From Adiantum capillus-veneris (lineage: Eukaryota; Streptophyta; Polypodiopsida; Polypodiales; Pteridaceae): 64,000 nt of DNA. The stretch covers positions 91,277,112-91,341,111 of the forward strand of contig CM043945.1 in assembly GCA_014529385.2 (NCBI GenBank), given 5' to 3'. How positions within the stretch are numbered: the stretch's first letter is position 1; each line of letters opens with the position of its first letter. The notes under the pieces are model-generated. The model saw nothing but the letters and a program-made list of their open reading frames with translations, searched no databases and was not told the DNA's origin. The translations under genes and the position numbers were made by a program. Shown piece after piece: positions 11,769 to 22,211 of the stretch.

Positions 11769-12152
11769 TCACAGCCAACTTGGTAGTCCTGCAAACTTGA
11801 CCCACACTGGATGTATCCCCTGGAGGGATTCTGTTGAATCAAAAACGGGCTCCCATGGTACTACACAGATCGAAGTCCTATTAAACAGCAAGGGAACTTT
11901 ATCCAAGATCTTTGAAATATTAGAGTCTTCCTTGAATCTTACTGAGCAGAAGCCCTTAGTGAGGTATGTAGTACTTTCAATTGCTCCTCCATGACTAAGA
12001 ATTTGTGGTCCTTGAATCCATTGCATCAGCTTGTATCTATTGGAGACTCCCCCACTGAATCCAAACACGAGTGTAAGCTTTGCTTGCATGTCTAGTTGCT
12101 TTTTAATAAGTGTTGGTGGGATCGCAACCGTGATAGGTTCCGCTACCTCCAC
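11769..12152 (-). pseudogene. L1 ORF1 DUF4283 domain
   Basis: This is the nucleic-acid-binding N-terminal domain of plant L1 ORF1p. The frame contains GFCSVRFKEDSNISKIL and SICVVPWEPVFD, then HPVWVKFAGLPSWL, which is the PVWVRLxxLP signature of DUF4283. Just upstream, 12,450-12,710 holds an acidic ORF1 leader. The frame is open for 127 residues, then breaks before the zinc-knuckle frame. Confidence 0.82.
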
Positions 12153-13049
12153 CTATTGTAGAAGAGACTTCTTTAAATCATTATACGCACGATCCATCAG
12201 CCCCTCATCTAGAAGCCCACTGCACTCGGCCTAAGAGCTAGTTCTTTTGTTACCTGTAGAGACAATCTCTATCTATCTATTAGCTTCTTTCGTGTTCGAG
12301 CTGGCTCCTAATATTCTTCACTTTTCTTGGCCTTCATCACTAGATACCTCAACAATTTTTGCTTTGTTGCCATTCGTAGGATTAGCCCCTTTAGAATGCT
12401 CACAAAAGAGACGCCTAGTCTGAGAGAACCATAATTGGCAGGCACCTTGTTAGCATCCATATAAATGGTGCCTTGAGGCACCCCCATCTTGAGTGTCTTC
12501 ACCTCTAAACATAAATCCTTGAGGTTGCTCTTTTTCTTTGATAGGGAGAATCTTCTCCGCAGAAAATTCTTTATTTTCTACCAGGTTCGGACCCTTTGTT
12601 GGTGCTTCACCCATCGTAATGTCGACGTTTGATGATTGTGGTGCCGAACCATCCCCTTCATCCATCGGCACTCTATTTTCTTGCAACAGTAGTTTCTTCC
12701 TCACAAGCATCTACAAGAACCTTATGATATTCCCCTCCAAGGGCAACATCTTTGCATCCATGCTAGAGTTTGTCAAGGAGTGGTATAATGTGGCAGGGCA
12801 GAAAAGGTCGAAGGAGTCTCATCCTAGTGGAAACACTTCCTAGCAATGGGGGGAAAAACAAACTTACAAGATGACACGCCAAAGATAAAGCAAAAGGTCG
12901 AGCTAACGCCGAAGATAAAACTAGGTCAAAATAGAAAAGGCGTGCATAAGGTAGCCTGGAAGGGGTTGAGCAAAGTAGCGACAAAGGCACAGTTTTGCTG
13001 CGAGCAGGTGGCACTCCTACAAGATCTTGAGAGGGCGATCATTACCTTC

Positions 13050-13760
13050 CCAAAAACTCTTATGCTCTGAGTACCATTCGACTATCACATATAAACTTCG
13101 CATACATTGGCTGACAAAGGGAGCCACCCTGATACCATAAGCAATAGTGAAAGCTGTCTTGGGATGCCCCAAGGGAAAAGACTTGTCCCAGCAACCTCTT
13201 GTGCACCACCCCCTGCTGATAGTGAGAACAAAGTCATCTTCTATTATTCCTCTGCTTCAGCAAGCTAACAATGCTAGTGCTAGTCTTCTTGTAATAACAT
13301 GGTTGATGAGGTCCAATTTTTCATCCTGAGCATCAATTACTGAGTTAACCCCCGGCTCACTTCTATCTTGCATCTCCCAGCTAGGTGGGCTCTAATTAGT
13401 CTCTTCGCTAGTGGTAAGCGTGGCCTCCACGGAGGGTCCACCCTTCTCAACTAGAGTCTCATGCATCTCGATTGTCGGGCAGTCAGTCCCTTTATCCACC
13501 TCCTCTTAATGCGATGGAGTGACAAGGTGATGGGGAGATCTATGAGGGGGGTGTGATGGAGTGTGAGGGAGGTGTTGTAGTTGTTGCTGGTTCGCTGCAT
13601 GCTAGTGACTTTTTTACTCTCCGATTGTAGGTGGGAAGAAGCTTAGCGGCTTGCCTAGTCCTTTCCTGCTCTCTCAAGTTCTCCTTAGATCATGATAATG
13701 TGATACTGTGATCCTTGGTCTACACATCAATAGCAATTTGTCAAAAATAATATTACAAAA
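13050..13760 (-). pseudogene. Second LINE ORF1 C-terminal fragment
   Basis: Minus-strand translation gives an acidic Ser/Glu-rich stretch, then AQDEKLDLINHVIT, which parallels LQRKKMDLIKHIVK at the end of the plus-strand ORF1 near 15,040. Downstream both share a block beginning GGTGGCTCCCTTTGTCA (about 13,100 minus; 15,240 plus). This is therefore the tail of a related LINE ORF1 plus following spacer, lying head-on to the plus-strand remnant. No intact frame over 60 residues remains. Confidence 0.5.
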
Positions 13761-13899
13761 TATATAGTAACACAATAGCTTTCAACCTTTACCTATTGTA
13801 GAGGGCAGTTCTCGCAAACATGAACCATGATATGGGGCTATGTGGGAAGTGCATGACAGCGACATGGTGGAAGGGCTTGACCCTACTGGTCAAGAGGCT

Positions 13900-15130
13900 C
13901 ATCTCAATATGGCTTTTGTCTTTACGGTAAACGGACAGAACTAGAGATCCAATGAAACTGATGCAAATAACTCAAGCCCTGAAAAAGTTTTAAAGTCCTC
14001 CTCCTTTGGGACTCTCTCTCTATGGTCGAAGCAATTCTGCATGGAGCGATCATTTTCAGTCAGAGTAAGGTGGAGGAGGATCATGTGATGCAAGCTGAAT
14101 TTAGTCTTGAAGTTGCGCTAAAGAGCTTTGAGTCCTCCTGTGCTCACTCTCCTATTTTGTACTTTATGGGCCCTCGCATGTCGACTCAAGGCCCCTATGG
14201 GAGTGGGCAACACTAGTGACAAGTAGCAGAGACACGATTTGTCAGTCCATGGTGATGGGCAAATTCTTCTATGTGATAGCGTGTGTCTCTGAGCAAGCCA
14301 TTTAGAACTGTCAGAGGAGGCATTTCGAGAGGATCCCACTTTACTTATGCGATGCCCAGGTCGCTCGCGTTTTGTCTTGTGAAGATTCTATGGACTCCTT
14401 CCCAATATGGGTTACTCGTAAGGACCTCCCTATCTGGCTCCAAGAACATGTGGACTCCATTGATGCTAATGCTAGATCAAGTGTTGTTCATACCGAAGTG
14501 AGAGTAGGTTAAAGTGGTCTGGATGTAAAGGTCGGTTTACTATGTAACATGAGCTTGCCCATCCCAAAATATCTAGGTCTTAATATGGGTGAATTCGGCG
14601 CCCTCTAGTAAGAGCTGGCATTTGCATCGCTTCTAAATGCATGCTACAAATGGCGTAGAATTGGTCGCTATGCCTGGAACTACCTCAGGGTAGAAATTTC
14701 CCAAAAACAAGAGGTCGGGACAACTTGGAGGCGAGTCACCACGGATGCCAAGCCTCAAGAGAAGAGTTCTGCAAGCTGGTCGATGAGACTAGCAACCAAG
14801 AGATGACTAGTGAGGAGGTGGTGGAAGAAACTATCACCTCGGCTATTGACCAGGATATGTCTCGAGAAGAGGCAGTCAAAGGGTCTGACTACCCAGTAAG
14901 TGAGGTGCAGGGGACTGCAATTGCCAATGGAGAACCTTCTAGTGAGAAAAGCAAAGAGACTGAGAGCCCACGGGAGGAGATGCAAGATAGTCATCTTCCT
15001 GAGGCGGATACAAGAGATGCTCCAGAGGAAAAAAATGGACCTCATCAAACATATTGTTAAGGTTCAGGGGAATAATACCAACACTATCACTATTAGCTTA
15101 CTTAAGCAAAAGAAGAAGAAAAGATGACTC
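13900..15130 (+). pseudogene. LINE ORF1 remnant (DUF4283-like, dead zinc knuckle)
   Basis: Plus-strand frames read FPIWVTRKDLPIWLQEHVDS near 14,400, like the DUF4283 end. MSLPIPKYLGLNMGEFG follows, then NACYKWRRIGRYAWNYL near 14,650. The last matches a CCHC knuckle in which two Cys and the His have become Trp, Tyr and Arg. The acidic C-terminal frame 14,725-15,060 (EEVVEE, SREEAVKG) and a basic end QKKKKR complete ORF1. Frames shift at least three times. It is a different LINE lineage from the minus-strand L1 at 8-13 kb. Confidence 0.6.
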
Positions 15131-15420
15131 TGCTAGTTCCTTCTATCCATGGGTAGGTCTGGGTGCCTTGGCTTGGTGGACGAGTGGATTTTTGTAATAG
15201 ATAGTCTTGGCTCTTCATTGATGGTTTTGATCACATGGTGGCTCCCTTTGTCAATGTATGTCACTAGGATGTTCATAAAGCCAAGTTGTTGGTAGATGCC
15301 ATGGCTCGTTTAGGAGCGGCTTTCATTGTGACTTTTTGTTTGTGTAATATATATATACACTCTCTATTGTGAGTTTGGGAAAAACAAAAAGAAAAGATAA
15401 ATCTAATAAACATAAAAAAA
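15131..15420 (+). other. LINE 3' noncoding region with A-rich end
   Basis: This follows the ORF1 remnant and ends with ATTGTGAGTTTGGGAAAAAC near 15,365-15,395. The L1 copies at 60,110-60,139 and 26,950-26,979 end with the same theme (…CTCAC..TGAGTTT..AAAA). It looks like a LINE 3' end, meaning an ORF2-less or rearranged copy, because ORF2 does not intervene. Confidence 0.45.
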
Positions 15421-15570
15421 CTTAAAACAATCTAATGAAATGGAGCTTTTATTAAAATATTAAGAAAATTTCATTGATTCCATACTTCATATCATGGGAT
15501 CAAACTCCTATGAAAGTACTCCTCAATCCTTTCTTATTTAAGGCCTTTTTGAGCGTGACAAAAAAGACTT
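15390..15570. repeat. Dispersed repeat, partner at 60,690-60,870
   Basis: The two blocks share AATGAAATGGA..CTTTAT, then CATGGGATCAAACTC, then TTAAGGCCTT-like sequence at similar spacings. Family and mechanism are unknown; no coding potential was seen. Confidence 0.5.
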
Positions 15571-16350
15571 GTACACCTAATCACAGAACCAATCCATTCT
15601 CATATGCACCCAAAATACCAGATACGATTAGATATGGAAATCCCAAAACCATTGGGTCTTTGAGGGAAAATAAGTTGTGGTTCAATTAAATGATGTTTTG
15701 AGTGAAAGCACTAAGCTCATTTATGTAGTAGGAGAAGAGAGAGTGAATCAATTACATTATATGCATCTTGCTAGTTCATGATTAATCAAATCATATTTTG
15801 AGTCTACACTCTCTCAGTGTCTCTAAGTACTAGTGCAATTATCAATGCTACCACCATGAATGCTAGTCTCATCGATCCACCCTAGCCCAACACAAACATC
15901 AACTTAAATATTAAAGTTATGACAACTTATAACCGTTCAAATTATCACATTTCCTTTTTTTTCTAAAGCATGTTAATCTATGAGAGATGATCCACTAAAA
16001 TCACCTCTAAATGCTTGAGCTATCTTCCCATCTACACTCTCCACCCAAGCAGTGATCCAACTTAGCTCCCACTCCCTTTGATATGAGACATGGTATTGGG
16101 TGATTTGGGAGTATACCCCTTGCAATTTTAGTATGCTCAGCTTCATATCCTACTTGAGTGCTCAGCTTTTATCAAATTTATACTTTCTTTCCTCATATTT
16201 TCAGCCTCCAAGTTACTTCATGGATACTCGATTGTCATCCTCATCTCCAAATCCTCAAGCATCAAGAGTCATTAATCAGCTTAGCATAAATCAATTGACA
16301 TGTTTGATTTGGTCCCATAGGTCTTAATATAACCTTTGAGGATCATAATA
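15571..16350. other. AT-rich spacer, no gene
   Basis: No coding frame over 75 residues. A short block around 16,050-16,085 resembles the 3' end of the RTE-like LINE (minus strand, 4,745-4,790). Nothing else was recognised. Confidence 0.4.
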
Positions 16351-16459
<109 letters not shown>

Positions 16460-16767
16460 GCTCTTTATGTATATACACATAAATACATACATAATTGCCT
16501 TCTAAGGAAAAGGTTCGAAGTATGCGGTTTATTGGAGGTCAAAGTTGTCTTTTTTTCTTTGTTTTCATCTACCTATTTATCTCTATGTGCATGTAGTTGG
16601 CTCGCTATTTTATCACAATTTAATACCCCTTTATCATCTTTTGCCAAAAATAGGAGGTAAATCTTTTGGCAAGCATTTTTTGATGGTGCTTTTTTCAAAT
16701 CCGACAAGCAGACTCCAAAAAGATTCTTTGCCTCTCTCTCGTCTTTCAACCCTTAATAGTTGGGGAT

Positions 16768-16768
<1 letters not shown>

Positions 16769-16835
<67 letters not shown>

Positions 16836-16862
16836 TCTCACACGTGTGTGTGTGTGTGTGTG
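16769..16862. repeat. Compound microsatellite (CT)n ... (GT)n
   Basis: About 65 bp of CT repeats end in CTTCTCACAC and pass into a GT run at 16,843-16,862. It directly precedes the tRNA-like repeat unit at 16,881. Confidence 0.95.
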
Positions 16863-16880
16863 GGTATGTGTGTGTGCTAT

Positions 16881-17074
16881 AAAAAAGAGGAAAATGGTTA
16901 TATAATCTTTTTATCACCCAAGTGTGGTAGATTGGTTATGCCATTTACCTCTAGAATAATAGGTCTTGAGTTCAACTCTCCTCCTCAGATAGATCTTTAA
17001 TGTCTCTTGTGATAGTTTCCTACAACGTTAAAAATTCTCTTCTCTCTTCTTCTTATTCTTATTCTTCTTCTTCT

Positions 17075-17080
<6 letters not shown>
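16881..17080 (+). repeat. Candidate tRNA-derived SINE, copy 1
   Basis: The unit has RNA polymerase III-type internal promoter boxes: box A TGGTAGATTGG at 16,925-16,935 and box B GTTCAACTC at 16,970-16,978. Box B fits GWTCRANNC fully. The spacing of 45 nt is that of a tRNA, but no closed acceptor stem can be drawn, so it is tRNA-related rather than a tRNA gene. The body ends CTACAACGTTAAAA, followed by a (TTC)n tail that runs into (CT)n and (CA)n. Three related units occur on the opposite strand at 31,388-31,910. Confidence 0.6.

Positions 17081-17156
<76 letters not shown>
17080..17156. repeat. Compound microsatellite (CT)n(CA)n, tail of the SINE-like unit
   Basis: A TTC-rich run at 17,041-17,080 continues into about 45 bp of CT and about 30 bp of CA. 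At 31,330-31,388 the opposite-strand copy shows the same TTC-to-CT order next to its body, so this repeat behaves as the element's 3' tail. Confidence 0.85.
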
Positions 17157-17160
<4 letters not shown>

Positions 17161-17224
17161 ATTTAACCCTTGGCAAACACACCTCAATCAACCATCCATC
17201 ATTTACAAAACTCTCTTTGTTTTT

Positions 17225-17269
17225 TACTCTCTCATGTACACTCATACAAGCACATAAGAGACCTAAGTC

Positions 17270-17300
<31 letters not shown>

Positions 17301-17790
17301 TTTCAAATGTCATAATTTATGTCAAGCAACAAATAACCACAAATTGGACAATGCTACAACCAAGGTTATTCTTTGCCTTACTCATGTACACTCATACCCA
17401 AGCACAAAAATACACTCGAATCATTGCACATGTAGTCTTTTCAAACGTCATGATATACGACGAGAAATCACCAGCGAGACAACAAGGCATACACAGGACT
17501 TATTCACAACAATCCAATTTTAAGGGTTTACCATAAAAAATAACCCAGTCCAACTTTTGTCCTCATAAATCTCTCTCTTTCCCGTCCCACTTGTGTGCAC
17601 TCATACACATGCACACTCACATACATACACAAATAATATACTTAGATCACAGCACACACACTCTTTTCAAACATCATGATATACGTCGTGCAGCAAGACT
17701 AACCATCGATCAGAAAATGATACATGCACACGAATCGTTTGCAACAAGCCAATTTCAATGGTTTACAATCGATAATAATCCAATTTGACT
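17225..17790 (+). repeat. Three degenerate tandem units, about 150-210 bp each
   Basis: Units start near 17,228, 17,378 and 17,590 with CTCATGTACACTCATAC-like sequence. Each has CATGATATACG-type and CAATCCAATTT-type blocks in the same order. The first unit contains a CA run (17,271-17,301). No protein or RNA function was recognised. Confidence 0.55.
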
Positions 17791-17969
17791 ATGTCCTCTC
17801 ATAAATCAATTGATGAAGAACATTGAAAGACTGCAATAACAAACCCATATAGAGTAATATTAAAAGGGTTAAAAGTACACCTCTTAAAACACCAATTACA
17901 CTAAAAAAAGATACGGAGCAAAATAGAATAGTACTATTTACTCATATGGGTTCACGGCCTTATTGCTCT

Positions 17970-18868
17970 AACCTTAGCTTACAATTGTCCTCAGTGCTAG
18001 TGTTGTCTTTGTGTCATTCTTTGCCACATTGGCTTGTCCTTGCACAACAATATATGTCATCCACACTTTTATCCAAGTCTTCACATGTCGCTTGAAGGTT
18101 GCACACTCATGCGGGGTGTGATAATCATGTTCCCTCCAAATCACGATTACATTGTTGGTGACAATGACATTAACTTGTTCAATATCCTCTTCGGTTGGAT
18201 GTGCATTTAAATCAAGCTCATGCATGGCATTGAGTAACATTATCTTCTCCAATATTATCTTCGGTTGGATGTGCATTTAAATAAAGCTCATACATGGCAT
18301 TTAATATTGTTGTTGGCAATAACATTACCTTGTTCATTATCCTCTTTGGTTGGATGTGCATTTAAATCAAGCTCATATAGGTATTGAATAGGGATGTTGT
18401 GGCATCATTAACTGCACAAAAAGCCTCTGTGTAGTTGCGTGCACTTTGTGCTGTGCATAGATTATTCACTGCCTACACATTGCTAAGAATGCAATTAGCA
18501 TGCACAATGTTGATGGGTTGAATGGTGATTTTGCTAAGCATATTTGTGTTGTTTTGGGTGTAAGAGGTGATGTATTAGTGCAAATTGGTCATTTTGAAGG
18601 TGTTTTATGATCTGATAGACGTATTGTGGATACCCTAGGCTATAGGCAGGCAATCGATTGTGTAATGGGTTTGTTCCCCATTCCCCCTCTCCAACGTGTA
18701 GGTGGAGGTTCCATGGGTAGCAAGGGAAATAGTGGCATATAGAGTGGTTGATCATGGCTTGGCCAACCTAGAACTATAGGTATTGGTATACTCGAGGGTG
18801 GAGCACACGGCACAGTTGGCTCCTATTGGTAACATGGTAAAGGTGATGGATCTTGATGTGATTATGCC
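17970..18868 (-). pseudogene. gag 5' region of a minus-strand gypsy (B-like family)
   Basis: Directly downstream (minus strand) of a putative LTR, frames 18,534-18,755 and 17,974-18,276 encode a broken N-terminal gag-like stretch with no enzymatic motif. The region 18,184-18,390 holds three copies of a block with GGTTGGATGTGCATTTAAAT, encoding LNAHPTEED-like peptides, a local amplification. Calling it gag rests on its place just past the LTR and on polarity. Confidence 0.4.
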
Positions 18869-18869
18869 A

Positions 18870-20080
18870 TAAGTTTTTAGCGTGCAAACAAGAAGGAAAA
18901 TGAATGCCTCTATAGACTTGCATGAGCCACACCGTCGAAACGAAGAACTATTGCACGATCGAAAACACCTGTGGTAAACACATGTAGATATTTATGGAAA
19001 AACCTCAAGCATGAAACACACTCAAAATTAGGAGAAACAATCGACATCATGACGAATCTCGTCTTGTGGAGATGTCCATAGAGTATCCATAGGCAAAAAA
19101 CAGATGAAGTATGAAAGAGTTATCGCCGCTCGAAGTCGAGGGGGCACTCTTTCTTGCTAAAAAATGAGCTCTCTGGAAGTTGTGGAGGTGTTGCAGCTAT
19201 TAAAATGGGGGCTTTCTTATCTTCTATCTCCAAGATTTTTCTCTCTCTTCTTAGACGACAAGGTCCTCTCCTTAGGCATCTTTTAATTGGTCCAATTTTG
19301 GCCTTTTTTGGGTGAAAAATGAGCTGTCAGTGACCCTTTGACCAAGGGATGGGGTGGGGGCAAGTGTCCGGGGACCAAAAAAGTGACCAGGCGCTTGTCT
19401 AGGCAGTGGGAACTCAAAAAATGCACCATCTCCTTCCCGATGAGCTCGCAAGCCCCCGTAGCCAAGCCTTGAGAGAGCTCCTCTCACCTTTGATACAACA
19501 TAATGGGCACCCAAAGTGCCCTATATACCCCCCACTTTCCCCTTTCCTCTTTTCATGTGGGATTACTCCCATGACACATTGCAACTTCCTCAAGCTTCCC
19601 AACTTGCCCAAAAATTTACAGCTTCTCCCAAAGCATAAGAGGACTTCTCGGACAATTTTTCCCGAGACATAACTTGTTGCTCTGGTCACTGAATGACGCA
19701 CCGTGACACGCGGCTCGAAGCCCATCAACTTGGCTATCTCCAGAAATGTAAAACTTCAGCATTTCTAATATTAGACACCCAAGTTGGCCCAGTTTCCCTT
19801 GTCGCATGCACCCGCAATCACCTTCTAAGTTAAGACCGTTCGCTTCGTATGCTCATAACTCATGATGTACAAGTCCGATTCACAAGCTATAAAGCACGGC
19901 TGAAAATATTTATTAAACCCATGTTTTGGAGTCCTGAACAACCCAAAACATCAACATTCAATCTTGAAAAAATCACACCTTTGTACAGGGATTTTTACAT
20001 GGTCACTTCCAAAACTTGCAAGGCTATGTACACATATATACATGAGTCTAGTGGGGAAGCTTTTTGGCATGAAATTCTTG
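18870..20080 (-). mobile_element. Putative gypsy LTR (minus strand), edges approximate
   Basis: Noncoding DNA lies between an integrase C-terminus (20,105-20,520) and a gag-like start. On the minus strand it holds a TATA-like GTATATAGGG at about 19,519-19,528, followed by several hundred bases without coding potential. A degenerate primer-site-like TATGGCATAATC occurs near 18,870. I could not find the TG/CA ends or a second LTR, so the length is uncertain. Confidence 0.45.
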
Positions 20081-20104
20081 ACATAGCTTGCCTTTCCTGC
20101 TTGA

Positions 20105-20520
20105 TCATTCATGACAAGAAGAGGTTCCTAGGGTAAACAACTGCTGCATCTCATCCCCAGAAACCTCACCTACATTCTCAAATGTCTCCACATTGTCTTC
20201 CTCTATTGATAGCATCTCATTTGTCACAATTGTCATCAAACGTGCCAAGTATTTATTCAGTATATAACCATTAACACGATATTTATGTTGTACACCACTC
20301 AAATCAGCCAACTAATATGTGCCATTATCAAACTTGTTCACAACAGTAAAAGGACCTTCCCATTTGATTTGAAACTTCTTCTGAAAGGTATTGTCCAACT
20401 TACTATTGTATCACAAACCAAATCACCCTTTTCAATTTTCTTATCCTCCATGCATTCATTGGCTTTTAGCGGAGCCTTCTTTGACACTCCCTCATAGTAG
20501 CTCAAAGCTAAAACTCCCAA
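20105..20520 (-). pseudogene. gypsy integrase C-terminal tail
   Basis: Minus-strand frames give KKIEKGDLV (start of the GPY/F-type tail region) in 20,338-20,523. ADLSGVQHKYRVNGY and LNKYLARLM follow in 20,105-20,311, then an acidic tail. This is the typical end of a plant gypsy pol. It is the part missing from the plus-strand family B integrase, which stops at 25,855 just before this position, so this could be the same family in inverted orientation (inference). A frameshift separates the two frames. Confidence 0.65.
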
Positions 20521-20527
20521 CATTGTT

Positions 20528-22040
20528 ATGTTGAGATGGATTTCCTACATAAAGTCCTGGAATCTAGCATTTAAGCATATTGCAGGGAAAGATAATCCAG
20601 TTGCAGATATTCTTTCAAGAGCAAGGTATGAAAATGAAGAAGACATGGTTGTCGAGGGCGATGATGTAGGCACACAGCTCTATAGTATCTCTCATGCCAA
20701 GGGTGATCATGTTTGCCTGTCAAATGCACTTGAGTCATTTACAGAGGACCTATATCAAGGTGACTTGTTGCTCATTGAATGCTATCTGAGCACTTTGACA
20801 AGGCAAGAAGGGTAAACTGATCAAGAGTTCAAAAGAATACGGAGAAAGGCCTATGGATACTTTTTGAAAGATGGGTACCTATGGAAGCGTCCAAAACAAA
20901 GAAATGGAATGCCGATGAGAGTCGTGAATGATAAGGACGCTCAAAATGAGCTTATGAAAATGTTTCATGAGAGTCTTTATGCTGGACATAGAGGTGTATG
21001 GGCCACCTTTACTAAAATGAAAGAGAGGTATTGGTGGAAAGGTATGTATAAAGATGTATTTCACTTTGTGGAGTCTTGTGAAACGTGTCAAATGTATTCA
21101 AATGTACGTCATCGTGATGGGTTGCACCCTACTTACCCATTGGCCATGCATTATAAATGGGTAGTAGATCTGGTTACAATGCCATTGGGCTTATGGAAAA
21201 TGAGATACATAGTGCTTGCACGGGAAGGTTTAACCAACCAAGTGAAGGTCGTGCTCCAAGAACAAAAAGCACAGAAGGGATATGTAAGTTCCTCTTGGAT
21301 GATATAATTAGCCGTTATGGCTGTGTTGGAAAAATAACAGCAGACAAGGGTGAGTTGGATGCTAACAAAGCAAGGGAGGTTTTCTCTAGGTTGGGCATTA
21401 AACTTGCTCTCAAAGTGTGGGCATCCTCCTATAATTAAAGCTTTGGCTAAGGCCTGCAAAGGTAAAATGGGAGAGTGGCCTAGGTTATTGCCTTATGATT
21501 TATGGGTTGATCGTACAACTCATAGCTCAGTTTAGTGATTATATGCCTTTTGAGTTGATGTATGGTCAAAAACCTATAATGCCAATTGAGGATGTAATTC
21601 CCACATGGAATGTATTACCTTGGGAAGATGGAATGAGCAGGGAAGGCCTTCTTGCTTTGCACATACAACAATTAGAAAGAAGGCCCCAAGATTTTGAGAT
21701 TGCAATAGCACGATCGAAAGATGCAAGGTTAAAGAATAAGGACAGATTTGATAAGAGGCATAGATTTAGACCTAAAGCTATTCAGGATGGTGATTGGGTG
21801 TTGGTGTATGACAGTAGTCTTGAAAACCAACATCCAACATTAAGAAAGCTTTCAAAGAGATGGTTTGGTCCTTATGTGGTTCAGCATGTACATGGGCATG
21901 CAACTTATACCTTGCATGAATTAAATGGGACAAAAATGAAGATTCCCATCGCAGGGAATATGGTGCCCAAACTCAAGAGGCAGTGGAAGTCATTAGTGAA
22001 TCCAGAGAAAGAGCCAAAGCATGGACAAGTCAAAGTGTTG
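20528..22040 (+). pseudogene. Family E gypsy: RNase H end and integrase (copy 1)
   Basis: The region starts in the RNase H end, IAGKDNPVADILSRARY (20,528-20,815). Next comes the H2C2 zinc site GHRGVWATFTKMKERYWW..CETC (20,864-21,307), then integrase core motifs VVDLVTMPLGLW (first Asp) and ITADKGELDA (second Asp). At about 21,410 the reading jumps from IKLAL to HPPIIKALAKACKG. Compared with the second copy at 47.3-47.7 kb, this deletion removes the block carrying the catalytic Glu, so the DDE triad is broken. The C-terminal GPY-like part (RWFGPYVVQHVHGHATY) is intact to about 22,000. Confidence 0.82.
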
Positions 22041-22211
22041 GCTGTGAGAGAGTTACCCAACATTTGTCTTGTGGTGAACGCTTGGCACAAAGGTGTGGGC
22101 ATGGGAGAGGCCTACATTGATGGAGGTGCTCAAGTTTGTGTGATCACACAGTCATTTGTGAGAGACTGGGTCTCATTACATGCGGAAGCTCTAGGTTTTG
22201 GATTCGACTAG
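21495..22211 (+). pseudogene. Chimeric ORF: family E integrase C-terminus fused to family B protease
   Basis: One open frame of 238 residues runs from integrase (FELMYGQKPIMPIEDVIP, then RWFGPYVVQHV, residues about 20-165). It passes into a retropepsin start: AYIDGGAQVCVITQSFV at residues about 205-222, catalytic motif D-G-G. In gypsy elements protease lies before RT and integrase at the far end, so the join links the end of one element to the middle of another. The join is near 22,000-22,060. No start codon of its own is evident; the Met at 21,495 lies in a shifted frame. Confidence 0.7.

Larger units (their letters stand above)
7875..13040 (-). mobile_element. L1-type LINE copy 1 (ORF1 plus ORF2), decayed
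   Basis: The minus strand gives plant L1 order: ORF1 (DUF4283 plus CCHC knuckle, about 12,710-11,328), a spacer, then ORF2 (EEP from 10,940, RT, zf-RVT end at 8,100). Nucleotide sequence from about 8,990 down to 7,880 matches the plus-strand copy at 58,930-59,985, including the 3' noncoding part, so both come from one family. Copy 1 lacks the final 3' 150 bp seen in copy 2 because the RTE-like LINE begins there. The ORF2 span of about 2.8 kb is shorter than usual for plant L1 (about 3.6-4 kb); the missing part lies between EEP and RT. Confidence 0.85.

Noticed and set aside
13118-13135. Primer-binding site (TGGTATCAG on the minus strand)
   Set aside because: The match is 9 of 12 bases and lies in LINE-derived DNA without an adjoining LTR.
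16918-16990. A functional tRNA gene
   Set aside because: Box A and box B spacing fits, but no acceptor stem closes and the outer T-stem pairs fail; the repeated, tailed unit fits a tRNA-derived SINE better.
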